Source: Methylocapsa sp. D3K7 (GTDB taxonomy: Bacteria; Pseudomonadota; Alphaproteobacteria; Rhizobiales; Beijerinckiaceae). From it: 64,000 nucleotides of DNA. Both the position numbers and the translations under genes were made by a program. Shown here one piece after another: positions 16,444-25,545 of the stretch. Position 1 is the stretch's first letter. Every line of letters starts with the position of its first letter. The notes beneath the pieces are model-generated. The model saw nothing but the letters and a program-made list of their open reading frames with translations, had not been told where the DNA came from and made no database searches. The stretch spans positions 124,001-188,000 of the forward strand of contig NZ_CP123229.1 in assembly GCF_029855125.1 (NCBI RefSeq). The letters run 5' to 3'.

Positions 16444-18366
16444 TCAAGCGAGTTCCGCCATCTGATTTGTGTCGCGTTCGACCGTCATGGGCGCCTCCTC
16501 GACTTCCGCGCCGGTCGATAATTCCCATGTTGAAGAACCGCCGGCGTCCTCGCTCACCAAGGTGAAACCAAGCTTGCCATAATGCTCGCGGACCATGCCG
16601 TTTTTTTCGGTGGGAAGGTAGATACCGATGAGGCGGCGAATGCCGCGGGAACGGGCGCGGAAAAGAATTTCGCGCAGGACCATTTTCTCAACTCCCCGGC
16701 CGAGCACCCGGCAGCTCATGAGCCAAGTGTCAATCGTCCAGACTGCGGGCTCCGTACCCCGGCAGATGACAATCGAAATGATACCATTGTCGCCAAATTT
16801 GTCGATCAAGCGCGCGTGCAAGGTCAGAGCATCGGGGTCGGCCTCGGCCGCCGCCACTTCGGCCTCTGTATAGCGCCGGGTCGTCAGGTTGAACTGGTTG
16901 CTCTTGTTAATGAGCTGGGCGACCCGCACCCGCGTCGTCTTGTCGAACGGGTTGAAGATGATCCGCATTTCGAGCGAGCGCAGATACGAATCGATGTCGC
17001 CTACTTGCTGCTGCAAGGCGAGCCGGCTCGCATTGCCCTGATACATGTCGGCGCGGGTGCGGTCCTCGTCTGAGAAACGGATCGACTCGAAATAGCCGGC
17101 GGCGGCAAGAGTCCGCGCGAAACTGGCGGGATCGCTGTCAAGTTCGGGAACGGCCACCTCCGGCAATTCGCGGCGGATCAGGCCGCGCTCGACCGGGTTA
17201 TCGTCGAGGAACACCAGCGATTCGAGGCCCAGCGCCAATTCTTTCGCGATCGCCCGGATGTTGGTCGCTTTGTCCTCCCAGTTCGCCTGGAAGACCGCGA
17301 TGTGCTTTTCCTTGAGCAGCATGTCTGGGTGTTCGTTGAACGGCTGGCGGGCAACACTGTCCGTGTTCTTCGAGCTTACCGCGAGAACGACGCCGCGTTC
17401 CCGAAGGTCCAGCGCGAGCTGCTGGACACTCAAATGTGCCTCGCCCGTCGCGTCGCCCTGTGCCAGCTTGATGCCTTCGAGCCCGTCGTCGCCGATAACT
17501 CCGCCCCAGACGGTATTGTCGAGATCAAGGACCAGGCAGCGCCGACTTTTGCCACGCAAGGCCGCGATGATGCGTGCTACGTGATCGGCATAGAACGGAA
17601 CATAGGCGTCGGCAAAGGGGAGTTTTGCCAAATTCCAAAGCGCGGGGGAGTGCCATTCGGCAAGCCCGACGGTTTCGGCAATTCCCGCGACATCGAGGAG
17701 GATGTCGTTAGACTGAAGCACCATTCCGGCGATGCGCTGGTTCAGGGCATCGGCCAAGCTGCGCGCCGTTCCTGGGAGCGCCCGGTCCAGAGATCCAAAC
17801 AAACTTTCCGGCGGCGGCGCCAGAGTTTGCAAAATACATATAGCCCCGCAGTTTTGGCGGATGGCAGACCGAAGCGTATCGAGCAAGCCGGCGGCGGCAT
17901 TGATCGTCCGCTCGGCTGCTGCAGGATCACCAGGTGTCGCCTGTATCGACAAGCCCCGGTAGTCCAAGGCCAGCAAAACCGCGTCCGGCTGGGCTTGGTT
18001 GATGCCGGAGTCAGACATGAGCGAATCTTGGAGAAATTGGTCGTAGCCGCCCTTGACGCACTCGAGCGCTATTCCATGCCGCGCGGCTGTCGCCACAAGG
18101 ACCGGAACAATGAGGTCCAAAGTGCCATTTCCAAGCACCGCAAGCCGGAAGGGCGTCAAAGGAGCAAGCGATCCGCCCTTGGCTCGGACTGCGTCGATCG
18201 CGCGGCCCAAGCGGGCCAGCTGATGTTCGTCCAGCGCATGTGTCGCCAGTGCTCTGGTTTCCGTTCCGAAGCCGGTTACCCGCTCCGGCAATTGCTTGCA
18301 GCGCGCTGTATAATCGGCCGGGGGCGCGGGAAGCCAGGCCAAGTTCCTGTAGAGTTCCCAGGACAC
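16444..18366 (-). CDS. FkbH-type HAD-IIIC phosphatase with N-terminal SGNH-like and C-terminal acyltransferase-like regions
   Basis: The 640-residue protein has the three-part FkbH layout. Residues about 70-260 resemble the SGNH-like N-terminal region, residues about 275-420 are the HAD domain with motif I LDLDNTVWGG (Asp281, Asp283), motif II VSSKN (Ser331) and motif III FLDDNPVER (Asp388, Asp389), and the C-terminal part (about 450-610) resembles a GNAT fold. Characterised FkbH proteins take 1,3-bisphosphoglycerate, remove the phosphate and load the glyceryl unit on an ACP. The adjacent stand-alone ACP fits that reaction. TGGAG stands seven to eight bases before the ATG. Together with MBOAT and SGNH genes it suggests transfer of a C3 acyl group to a surface polymer; that is inference. 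Confidence 0.88.
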   Translation of the reverse strand: MSWELYRNLAWLPAPPADYTARCKQLPERVTGFGTETRALATHALDEHQLARLGRAIDAVRAKGGSLAPLTPFRLAVLGNGTLDLIVPVLVATAARHGIALECVKGGYDQFLQDSLMSDSGINQAQPDAVLLALDYRGLSIQATPGDPAAAERTINAAAGLLDTLRSAIRQNCGAICILQTLAPPPESLFGSLDRALPGTARSLADALNQRIAGMVLQSNDILLDVAGIAETVGLAEWHSPALWNLAKLPFADAYVPFYADHVARIIAALRGKSRRCLVLDLDNTVWGGVIGDDGLEGIKLAQGDATGEAHLSVQQLALDLRERGVVLAVSSKNTDSVARQPFNEHPDMLLKEKHIAVFQANWEDKATNIRAIAKELALGLESLVFLDDNPVERGLIRRELPEVAVPELDSDPASFARTLAAAGYFESIRFSDEDRTRADMYQGNASRLALQQQVGDIDSYLRSLEMRIIFNPFDKTTRVRVAQLINKSNQFNLTTRRYTEAEVAAAEADPDALTLHARLIDKFGDNGIISIVICRGTEPAVWTIDTWLMSCRVLGRGVEKMVLREILFRARSRGIRRLIGIYLPTEKNGMVREHYGKLGFTLVSEDAGGSSTWELSTGAEVEEAPMTVERDTNQMAELA

Positions 18367-18649
18367 ATATTACTCCAGATGTTTTTGACGGGATATCGGA
18401 CGGAGCTCCAGACCTTTGCGGTTCTGCAGCTTGTTGCCGCCGCAAATGTTGGCCCGGTATGAGAGTTGCTTCGCTTACAAGGACCTTCAGCCAGGAGACG
18501 CAGGCTGTACGCTTCGAGCAAAAACATACGCATAAAGACTTCCTAATATCCAAATATTCTATTTTTGCTGCAATGCAAAGTCAGACCTTAAAAATCCAGT
18601 CCGCGAGATCGCGCGCATTTTGACGCAGTGGCCTGACTAGGCCGCTGGA

Positions 18650-19051
18650 TCAACGGCGGCCGCCAACTTCATCGATATGCCGCAACAGATCTGCCGGATC
18701 CTCATAGACCCGATAGGCACTCGCGCGTTCGAGTTCATCCTGTCCATATCCACCGGACAGAAGACCTATACCGAGAGCCGGAGCACGGCGGGCCGCCAGC
18801 ATGTCCCAAACGCTGTCGCCAACGACCGAGCTTGTATGAATATCGCTTCCCAATCGCTCAGCGGCGGCCAGGAAAAGATCGGGATCTGGCTTCGCATTTT
18901 GCACTTGGTCGCGCGTGACGACAGGAACGCGATCAAGATCGACATTGAGTGCCTCCAGCGCCGGTCGCGCGGTCTTCATCCGGCCGCTCGTTGCAGTGGC
19001 CCAGGGCACTCCCGCGCTGGTCAGATAGGCGAGAAGATCCCGGGCGCCAGC
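18650..19051 (-). pseudogene. truncated HAD-family phosphatase remnant
   Basis: The frame encodes the C-terminal two thirds of a haloacid dehalogenase phosphatase: GARDLLAYLTSAGVPWATATSG (motif II region), KPDPDLFLAAAERLG (motif III lysine) and SVVGDSVWDMLAARRA (motif IV). The N-terminal motif I (DxDGT), which holds the nucleophile, is absent: a TAG in frame directly precedes GARDLL, and no match is found in the other frames further upstream. The longest reading frame starts at a GTG inside the homologous region, at 19009. Without the nucleophile the product cannot be an active phosphatase, so I call it a decayed gene. It is separate from the FkbH gene, ending about 280 bases upstream of it. 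Confidence 0.7.
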
Positions 19052-19225
19052 CTACCATGAACGCAAGCACGCGTCCCTCCGGACATTCTCTTCGCTTCAG
19101 ACGCCGCCACTTACTCTCCATGACGATGGTGCCTGCCCATCCCATCCCGGTGATGCGCGTCGCGTTCTCTGGCCGGATAATGCGTAATCTCGCGAAAAAA
19201 ACGCGAGGCCGGAGACACTGATCGT

Positions 19226-19756
19226 CTATGAGACGGCGATGCCGTTCAGTTTGGCCAATCCTTCTTCAAACTGTTTGCCGACCATCTTGTCGCAATTGAT
19301 AAACGTGCTGGCGAGCTTCGCCATATACGGCTGCTGGCCCTTCATCGCCCAGGTGACATGTGTCGCTCTGCCTTCCGAAGCAAGCGTGAATTCAACAATG
19401 TTTTGGGCCTTAAACGGCCGCAATATATGTAAATTTAAGACGACCTTGGACGGCGGTGTGGAATCGGCGATCACGATGCGTCCCGCGCCCGCTGCACGAT
19501 TGCCATCCCACTCATACGCGGCGCCTTTGCCCTGGGCCGGACCGCTGAAGTTCCGCCGCATGTTGGCGTCTTTTTCGAAGGGAGACCACATGGCCTGGAG
19601 CCCTAAGTCGTTAATGAGCGGAAAGATCTTTTCGGGAGGCGCGTTGATGATCAACGAACGCTTGATGTGGAACCAGTTTGGCTTGGCCGCGGCATAGGCG
19701 AAAACTGCGGCGGCAGCGATGATGATGCCCACAATAATGAGGATGATAATCGTCAT
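19226..19756 (-). CDS. SRPBCC family (polyketide cyclase-like) membrane-anchored protein
   Basis: The 176-residue protein has one N-terminal hydrophobic helix (about residues 3-24) followed by an SRPBCC/START-like domain: RSLIINAPPEKIFPLINDLGLQAMWSPFEKD, a central strand with TPPSKVVLNLHILRPFKAQNIVEFTL, and the C-terminal helix CDKMVGKQFEEGLAKLN. Such domains bind hydrophobic ligands in a deep cavity. No catalytic residue can be named. It is preceded by a TGA and lies alone, about 180 bases from the RND operon on the same strand. This type is common as a monocistronic hypothetical gene in Hyphomicrobiales. Confidence 0.75.
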   Translation of the reverse strand: MTIIILIIVGIIIAAAAVFAYAAAKPNWFHIKRSLIINAPPEKIFPLINDLGLQAMWSPFEKDANMRRNFSGPAQGKGAAYEWDGNRAAGAGRIVIADSTPPSKVVLNLHILRPFKAQNIVEFTLASEGRATHVTWAMKGQQPYMAKLASTFINCDKMVGKQFEEGLAKLNGIAVS

Positions 19757-19938
19757 CTAGGTGGTCCTTCCACGCTCTATGATTTAGATGTGACGAAGCT
19801 TAGGGTTCTGCCATCGATCATGTGTTGTCGACTCAATACGTGTACTTTTTTTCTTGTACTTTTTTGTGGCCTTGTCTGACCCTTCAGCGTGCTGGGCCCG
19901 CTGGGCTTGGCGTACCCGAAGCTGGGTGACGGCGGGTT

Positions 19939-21165
19939 TTAAAGCGTCTTGACCGGCATGCCGTTGGTCAGATTCACTGGCGGGCTGAGGATTACACGAT
20001 CGCCTGGCTGCAGGCCGGCGCGCACATCGATATCGCCGCCATTGTCCGCTTCAAGTTCGAGTTTGCGAAACTCAACCTTCCCATCCACGACTACCGCCGC
20101 GCCGAGGCCTCCCTTATTGAAGATCACCGCTTGCGACGGTAAGCTTACAACCGGCCCGGAGCGATGGATCTGGAGGCGGACAACACAATAAAGCCCCGCC
20201 GCAAGCTCGCCATTCTTATTGTCGACGTCGACTTCCGTAAGCAAGGTGCGAGTGCTACTGTTGAGGGCCTGCGCATTACGAGCCACCGTGCCATCGAAAC
20301 TCCGGTTGACAAGCTCCGGCACGATGATCGTCGCGTGATCGCCATCCTTGACGCCGAAATAAGCGGACTGAGGCACAAAGATTTGCACACGCAGCACATC
20401 GGTTCTCGCAATGGAGAACATCGGGCTGCCGCTCGCGGCGTCGGCGGTGACGAGGCTGCCGACATCGATGAATCGGCCGGTGATGACGCCATCAAAGGGC
20501 GCGGTAATCTTTTCGAAGTCCGTCAGCTGCTGCAGCCGGTTCACCACGGCTTGCTGCGCGGCGACATTTGCTTGCGCCACCGCGACCCCCGCGGCACGTG
20601 CATCAAATGTCAACCGGTCCGTATCTCCTTGTTGCGCGCTCGACCAACCTTGCGCGACAAGCTTGGATGTTCTCTGGTTCGTCACGCGCCCCAAATCGGC
20701 GTTCGCCTGCGCTTGGCGCACCGACGCTTCAAGCTGCAGAAGTTGCGCCTTCGCTTGAGCGAGCTGCTGATCGAGATCTGGCGCGGCAATAATGGCGATC
20801 ACATCCCCTTTGCGTAGCTTTGTTCCGATGTCGGCGTTGCGGACACTGATATAGCCGGTGGCGCGGGCGAACAGCGTCGCGCTGTCGAATGCCGCCATGC
20901 TGCCCGGAAGATCGATGGTGCGCGGCTGCAGCTCCGCCCCGACCACAAGAGTGCGCACAGCGGGCACCGCGTTGCTGCGGGCTTCAAGCACGGCATCGGC
21001 GGTGGCGGCGCGCTGGTAATGGCTTAAGGTTCCAAAGCCGACCAATAGCGCCAAAATGGCAACTGCGCCGATCGCAAGCGCGCGGGCGCGTTTGCGCTGG
21101 CGGCTCTCGTCCGGATTCGCCCGCTGGTGGGCACGCAAGGAGTGGTTTTCGGGCATATAATTCAT
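19939..21165 (-). CDS. RND efflux periplasmic adaptor (HlyD/AcrA family)
   Basis: The 408-residue protein has one N-terminal hydrophobic segment (about residues 28-47), then the membrane fusion protein plan: a half lipoyl domain (RATGYISVRNADIGTKLRKGDVIAII), an alpha-hairpin (AQAKAQLLQLEASVRQAQAN), the second lipoyl half (ITAPFDGVITGRFIDVGSLV), a beta-barrel and a membrane-proximal domain. No lipobox is visible, so it is probably anchored by the helix. Its start overlaps the stop of the pump gene by four bases, so both are made from one transcript with the pump first, which is the reverse of the common acrAB order. No outer-membrane channel gene is nearby. Confidence 0.92.
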   Translation of the reverse strand: MNYMPENHSLRAHQRANPDESRQRKRARALAIGAVAILALLVGFGTLSHYQRAATADAVLEARSNAVPAVRTLVVGAELQPRTIDLPGSMAAFDSATLFARATGYISVRNADIGTKLRKGDVIAIIAAPDLDQQLAQAKAQLLQLEASVRQAQANADLGRVTNQRTSKLVAQGWSSAQQGDTDRLTFDARAAGVAVAQANVAAQQAVVNRLQQLTDFEKITAPFDGVITGRFIDVGSLVTADAASGSPMFSIARTDVLRVQIFVPQSAYFGVKDGDHATIIVPELVNRSFDGTVARNAQALNSSTRTLLTEVDVDNKNGELAAGLYCVVRLQIHRSGPVVSLPSQAVIFNKGGLGAAVVVDGKVEFRKLELEADNGGDIDVRAGLQPGDRVILSPPVNLTNGMPVKTL

Positions 21166-24100
21166 GAGGTCGATCCTTGGCTACGCGGCTGCGATGCAGC
21201 CCCGCTTTGCCCAAACCGGCCGATTACCGAGTAAAGAAAGGGAACAAATAAAAGCGTCGTGATCGTGCCGACGGCAACGCCGCCGATGACGGCGCGGGCC
21301 AGCACCGCATTTTGCTCTTCGCCGGGGCCGCCGATCGCCATCGGAATCATGCCGACGATCATCGCCGCCGCCGTCATTAACACCGGACGCAAGCGGGTTG
21401 TTCCGGCGGACAGCGCCGCCTCGAAGGCACTGTGTCCGGCGAGGCGCTGCTCGCGCGCGAAAGTGACGAGAAGAATGGAATTCGCCGAGGCGACGCCAAT
21501 CGACATGATCGCCCCCATGATTGATGGCACGCTCAACGCCGTTCCGGTGACAAACAACAACAGCAAGATGCCAACCCCAGCGCCCGGCAGCGCAAGAATG
21601 ACCGCGAGCGGATCAAGAAAACTCTGATAGTTGACGACCATCAGCATGTAGACGAAGACGGCCGCGAAGGTGAGACCCAAGCCGAGATCGTCAAAGGCGC
21701 TCCGCATGCTCTCGATCTGGCCGCGAACCACAATATGATTGCCGGGTTTGAGTTTCGGCTCCAGGTCCGCGACGACGTTCTCAATTGCCGCCGCAACGCC
21801 GCCGAGATCGCGGTTTTGAACGCTGCCATAGACATCGTAAACAGGTTGGATATTAGACTGATTAAAGACCGACTGAACGGCGATTCGCTTTGCCGTCGCG
21901 ATATTGCCAAGCCGGCTCGGAATGGGCGTGCCGTTGGCATCATTGCTGCTCGCGAGCACAGTGTTTTCAAGCTGATTTTTGTTGGTGAGCCGGTATTCCG
22001 GGGTTTGAACAGCCATGAAATAGGGAACCCCGGTTTTCGGATCCGTCCAGAAATTCGGAGAGACCTGCTCCGACGACGATAGGCTGATGTTGAGGTTGTT
22101 GGCGACCTCCTGCATGTTTAGACCAAGTTCTTGCGCGCGGGTCCGGTCGATGGTGTAAAACATCTCAGGTGCATTCAGCTCTTGCTGAACATGCACGTCG
22201 ACGAGCCCTGGAATATTTGCCAATTTCTGCTGGAGTAGGGCGGCTGTCTCTTTATTTCCCTCGGCATCGTGCCCCTGCAGCTGCACGTCGATTTGGGTCG
22301 GCACGCCAAAATTTAAGACTTGCGTGACAAGGTCGGCTGGCTGAAAATAAAACAGAACGTCGGGAAAAGCGCGCACCAATTCCGCGCGCAGTTTCTTGAT
22401 GATCTCAGCGGTAGGCGGATGGCCGTCGATAAGCTCGATCTGAATGATTCCATCGTTGACACCGATCGTACTTCCATCGGTGAAAGCAAGGTTATAAGTG
22501 CGGGCTGGCAGACCGATGTTATCAAGAATGAGATGCAATTGCGCGGCAGGTATCTGAGTGCGGATATTGTCCTCAATCGCCTGAAAGATACGCTCGGTGC
22601 GCTCGATGCGGGTCCGGGCAGGTGCCCGGACATGCAGCTGAATGAGGCCGGCATCGACGCCCGGAAAGAAATCAGTCCCGACGAACGGGAGCAAGACGCC
22701 ACCGCCGATGACGATCAACCCGGCAATCGCCGGCGTCAGAACGCGCCGCCGCAGAATGCCCGCCAGCAGCCGACCGTAAAAATTCCGGAACCGGTCGAAT
22801 CGTTCGTTGAAGCCGGCATGAAAGCGGGAGAACCAGCTGGTGCCGCTATCACCCTGTTCATGCTCATTGCGGATCAACAGGCCGATCATGATGGGCGTGA
22901 GGGTGCGCGAAATCGCATAGGAGGCGAGCATGGCAAACACCACCGCCATCGCCAATGGCGTGAAAAGATAGCGCGCGGCGCCTTGCAAGAAGAACACGGA
23001 AACGAAGACGCAACAGATCGCCAGCGTCGAGATCAATGTTGGGACTGCGATACCCGCGGCACCTTCTAAGACCGCCGCGTCGAATGGCCTCTTCTCCTCC
23101 AAAAGACGATGCGTGTTCTCGATCGTGACCGTGCTGTCATCCACCAATATGCCGACCGCCAGCGCGAGGCCGCCAAGCGTCATCGTGTTGATCGTCTGCC
23201 CGAAGGCGGCAAGCACCGCGATCGAAGTCATAATCGATAAGGGAATGGCTACCATGACGACCAGCATCGAGCGCCACGAACCGAGAAACAGCAAAATCAT
23301 CACCGCCGTCAGGCCGGCGGCGATCGCGCCCTCCTGCAAGACCCCGGCAATAGAGTTGCTGACGAACACCGATTGATCGAACAGCAAATCAATTTTCATG
23401 CCCGGTGGCGCCGCCCGCTGGATCTCGGGGAGTGCCTCCTTCACCTTGTTGACCACATCGAGAGTTGAGGCATTGCCGTTCTTGATGATCGTCAGAAGTA
23501 CCGAACGCTTTCCATCGGTCCGCACGATATTTTGCTGCACGGCCCAGCCGTCCCTGACATGCGCGACGTCGGAGAGATAGACAGTCGTGCCCCCGGACTG
23601 CTTGATCGGAATACGATTCAAAGCGTCTATCGACGGGGCCATATTGTTGACGCGCACGATAAATTGCGTATCGCCCATCTTCGCGTCCCCCGACGGCAAC
23701 GTCAGGCTTTGCGCGTTCACGGCGTTGACAATGTCGTTGGGCGTTATGCCGCGTGCCGCCAGTGCATTGGGATCGATATCGATCATGACCTGGCGGTACT
23801 TGCCGCCATAGGGGGTCGGCAGCGTGATCCCCGGAATAGGCGCCAGGGCCTGCCGCATCCGGTAGATTCCATAATCGTAAAGCTGTTGCTCGTTTAGCTG
23901 ATCCGAGCTCAAACTGAGCTGGAGGACCGGTACCGAGGAAGCGTTGTACTGAACAATGACTGGGGGCTGTATGCCGGTTGGCATCAGCGCCCGGATTGCG
24001 TTTGACGCCGAGACGATCTGGCTGATCGCGAGATCGATATTGACCGTAGGTTGAAAGAAAATCTTTTCGACCGCCACGCCAGACAGCGTCTGACTTTCTA

Positions 24101-24341
24101 TATTACGGATATCGCTGACATTGGAGCTGATTGAATATTCGCTGTAGGTTGTGACGCGCTGCTCCATTTCCTCGGGAGTAAGACCGGTGTATTGCCAGAT
24201 CACTGTCACCACAGGAATATTGATGTTCGGAAAGATATCCTTTGGCATTGTGACGATTGCGCTGCCGCCGAGAAACAGCACAATCAGGGCCAGCACATAA
24301 AATGTGTGACGATACCGCAGCGCGAAAGCAACAATCCCCAT
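21162..24341 (-). CDS. RND multidrug efflux permease (HAE-1/AcrB-like)
   Basis: The 1059-residue inner-membrane pump has the duplicated plan of 12 membrane helices with two large periplasmic loops. The first helix starts FALRYRHTFYVLALIVLF, the proton relay aspartates are in GILVDDSTVTIENTHRL, and the second half repeats the pattern (PSIMGAIMSIGVASANSILLVTFA). PNINIPVVTVIWQYTGLTPEEMEQRV is a typical early porter-domain sequence. It probably works with the downstream adaptor and an outer-membrane channel encoded elsewhere to export lipophilic compounds. It is divergent from a TetR-type regulator with a palindromic site in between, the usual arrangement for repressed efflux operons. Confidence 0.95.
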   Translation of the reverse strand: MGIVAFALRYRHTFYVLALIVLFLGGSAIVTMPKDIFPNINIPVVTVIWQYTGLTPEEMEQRVTTYSEYSISSNVSDIRNIESQTLSGVAVEKIFFQPTVNIDLAISQIVSASNAIRALMPTGIQPPVIVQYNASSVPVLQLSLSSDQLNEQQLYDYGIYRMRQALAPIPGITLPTPYGGKYRQVMIDIDPNALAARGITPNDIVNAVNAQSLTLPSGDAKMGDTQFIVRVNNMAPSIDALNRIPIKQSGGTTVYLSDVAHVRDGWAVQQNIVRTDGKRSVLLTIIKNGNASTLDVVNKVKEALPEIQRAAPPGMKIDLLFDQSVFVSNSIAGVLQEGAIAAGLTAVMILLFLGSWRSMLVVMVAIPLSIMTSIAVLAAFGQTINTMTLGGLALAVGILVDDSTVTIENTHRLLEEKRPFDAAVLEGAAGIAVPTLISTLAICCVFVSVFFLQGAARYLFTPLAMAVVFAMLASYAISRTLTPIMIGLLIRNEHEQGDSGTSWFSRFHAGFNERFDRFRNFYGRLLAGILRRRVLTPAIAGLIVIGGGVLLPFVGTDFFPGVDAGLIQLHVRAPARTRIERTERIFQAIEDNIRTQIPAAQLHLILDNIGLPARTYNLAFTDGSTIGVNDGIIQIELIDGHPPTAEIIKKLRAELVRAFPDVLFYFQPADLVTQVLNFGVPTQIDVQLQGHDAEGNKETAALLQQKLANIPGLVDVHVQQELNAPEMFYTIDRTRAQELGLNMQEVANNLNISLSSSEQVSPNFWTDPKTGVPYFMAVQTPEYRLTNKNQLENTVLASSNDANGTPIPSRLGNIATAKRIAVQSVFNQSNIQPVYDVYGSVQNRDLGGVAAAIENVVADLEPKLKPGNHIVVRGQIESMRSAFDDLGLGLTFAAVFVYMLMVVNYQSFLDPLAVILALPGAGVGILLLLFVTGTALSVPSIMGAIMSIGVASANSILLVTFAREQRLAGHSAFEAALSAGTTRLRPVLMTAAAMIVGMIPMAIGGPGEEQNAVLARAVIGGVAVGTITTLLFVPFLYSVIGRFGQSGAASQPRSQGSTS

Positions 24342-24367
24342 GACTCACTCCGAAAGCCACTTGTAAC

Positions 24368-24386
24368 GTACTGTCTCGTACAGTAC
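24368..24386. promoter_or_regulatory. operator-like palindrome between RND operon and TetR gene
   Basis: GTACTGT, a 5-base spacer CTCGT, then ACAGTAC make a perfect 7-bp inverted repeat in the 82-base divergent gap. It starts 27 bases before the pump start and ends 37 bases before the regulator start. Its form matches binding sites of TetR-family efflux repressors, so it probably controls both directions. Confidence 0.7.
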
Positions 24387-24423
24387 ATATCAAGACGGAA
24401 TGTCCAGGCTCACCAGGTTGTGA

Positions 24424-25071
24424 ATGAAAGCCAGTGTCCCCGACGTAAACTGCACGGAACGGCCCAGCGGCAAACGCCTCGCTGCGCGCCGAGAGGCGTT
24501 TCTCGCCGCCGCCCGGAACGTTTTCGATGAGAAGGGCTATTCCGATGCCACGCTCGACGACATCATCGGGCGATCCGGCGGCTCCCGGCAAACGCTCTAT
24601 GCGCTTTTTGGCGGCAAGCAGGGGCTTTTCGAGGCGATCATCAGCGAAAATTGCGAGACGATTTTTCAAGGGTTGACACCGGAGCAACTGGCCCAACGTG
24701 CCCCCGGCGACGTGTTGCGCGAGGTAGGCGTGCGCTATCTTCGCATTGTGACGTCGCCAGCGTGCCTCAGCCTCAACCGTCTTGTGATCGCGGAAGCTCT
24801 CCGCATACCGGAACTCGCGGAAAGGTTTTGGAAACTAGGACCAGGCCGCAGCCGCGCTTTTTTGAAGGAGTTTTTTGACCGCCAGATTGAACGCGGCGAG
24901 CTGTGCATGCCTGACAGCAGCGCCGCGGCCAATCATTTTCTGGACATGCTCTCTGGAACCGCCCGGCTGCAGTGCTTGATCGGATTGCGCGCATCGCCGT
25001 CACCCGCCGAGATCGACCGCCTCGTCGATGGGGCTGTCGCTCAATTTCTTGATGGCTGCCAGTCACGTTAG
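24424..25071 (+). CDS. TetR-family transcriptional regulator of the RND operon
   Basis: The 215-residue protein has a TetR N-terminal helix-turn-helix (RREAFLAAARNVFDEKGYSDATLDDIIGRSGGSRQTLYALFGGKQGLFEAII, about residues 21-72) and a C-terminal ligand-binding region of the AcrR/TetR_C type. It is divergent from the pump gene with only 82 bases between, and a perfect palindrome lies in that gap. It is therefore very probably the repressor of the efflux operon and of its own gene. The inducing ligand is unknown. The stop codon overlaps the convergent small gene at 25068 by four bases. Confidence 0.92.
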   Translation: MKASVPDVNCTERPSGKRLAARREAFLAAARNVFDEKGYSDATLDDIIGRSGGSRQTLYALFGGKQGLFEAIISENCETIFQGLTPEQLAQRAPGDVLREVGVRYLRIVTSPACLSLNRLVIAEALRIPELAERFWKLGPGRSRAFLKEFFDRQIERGELCMPDSSAAANHFLDMLSGTARLQCLIGLRASPSPAEIDRLVDGAVAQFLDGCQSR

Positions 25072-25370
25072 GGAGAAATGCCGCTCCGCTTCGCCGGCTT
25101 AGGAATAGCTGGCGTTTGTGAATTTGACTTTCTGGCTGCACCGCCAGGCCGGTTCTTTGGATCAAGGAGGGAAGCCGAAACGATCGCCCAGACCGGCGCT
25201 AGGGAGCGGGCAATCCGCCGCCGGCAGCGCATCAGAATAGGTTGGTTTTTCGTGCCCGCTCCCGCCCGGTGCCAGCCGCCGGTGAACGCAACGATTTCAG
25301 CCGGGCCTGCCGGCAGCGGCCGCTGACGCTCGCAGCCGCTTCCAAGCCGGAAATCGAGGATGTCACCCAT
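25068..25370 (-). CDS. small basic hypothetical protein
   Basis: The 100-residue frame begins MGDILDFRLGSG. TTTGGAG lies five bases before the ATG, which is a strong start signal. The N-terminal MGDILDFR pattern resembles a group of short unnamed alphaproteobacterial proteins beginning with M-x-x-I/V-x-D/E-F-R. The middle (ILMRCRRRIARSLAPVWAIVSASLLD) may be an amphipathic or weakly membrane-associating helix, and the tail is Lys/Pro/Ser-rich. No catalytic motif is visible. A longer frame to 25469 lacks a start signal. It meets the TetR gene tail to tail. I cannot assign a function. Confidence 0.45.
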   Translation of the reverse strand: MGDILDFRLGSGCERQRPLPAGPAEIVAFTGGWHRAGAGTKNQPILMRCRRRIARSLAPVWAIVSASLLDPKNRPGGAARKSNSQTPAIPKPAKRSGISP

Positions 25371-25545
25371 TTTGTCTCCAAATACATAAAATCTCCTGAT
25401 GCTGAATGCATCTGGACAATCGGTAGTTGAAGACAGATGACATAGGTCATCTTCACCCGCATCCCCCAAACAGGTTTACGAGGGAATGTTGCCCGTCGCG
25501 CAGGGAGCCCGGCACCATCGTCCTTAAGAAGGCGATCCTTGATCT

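Noticed and set aside
17302..18462. 386-codon plus-strand frame opposite the FkbH gene
   Set aside because: Arg/Gly/Ala-rich shadow frame; FkbH motifs on the other strand are complete.
18276..18533. 85-codon frame overlapping the FkbH start as an upstream leader gene
   Set aside because: No ribosome site and unlikely composition; most of it overlaps the true FkbH start.
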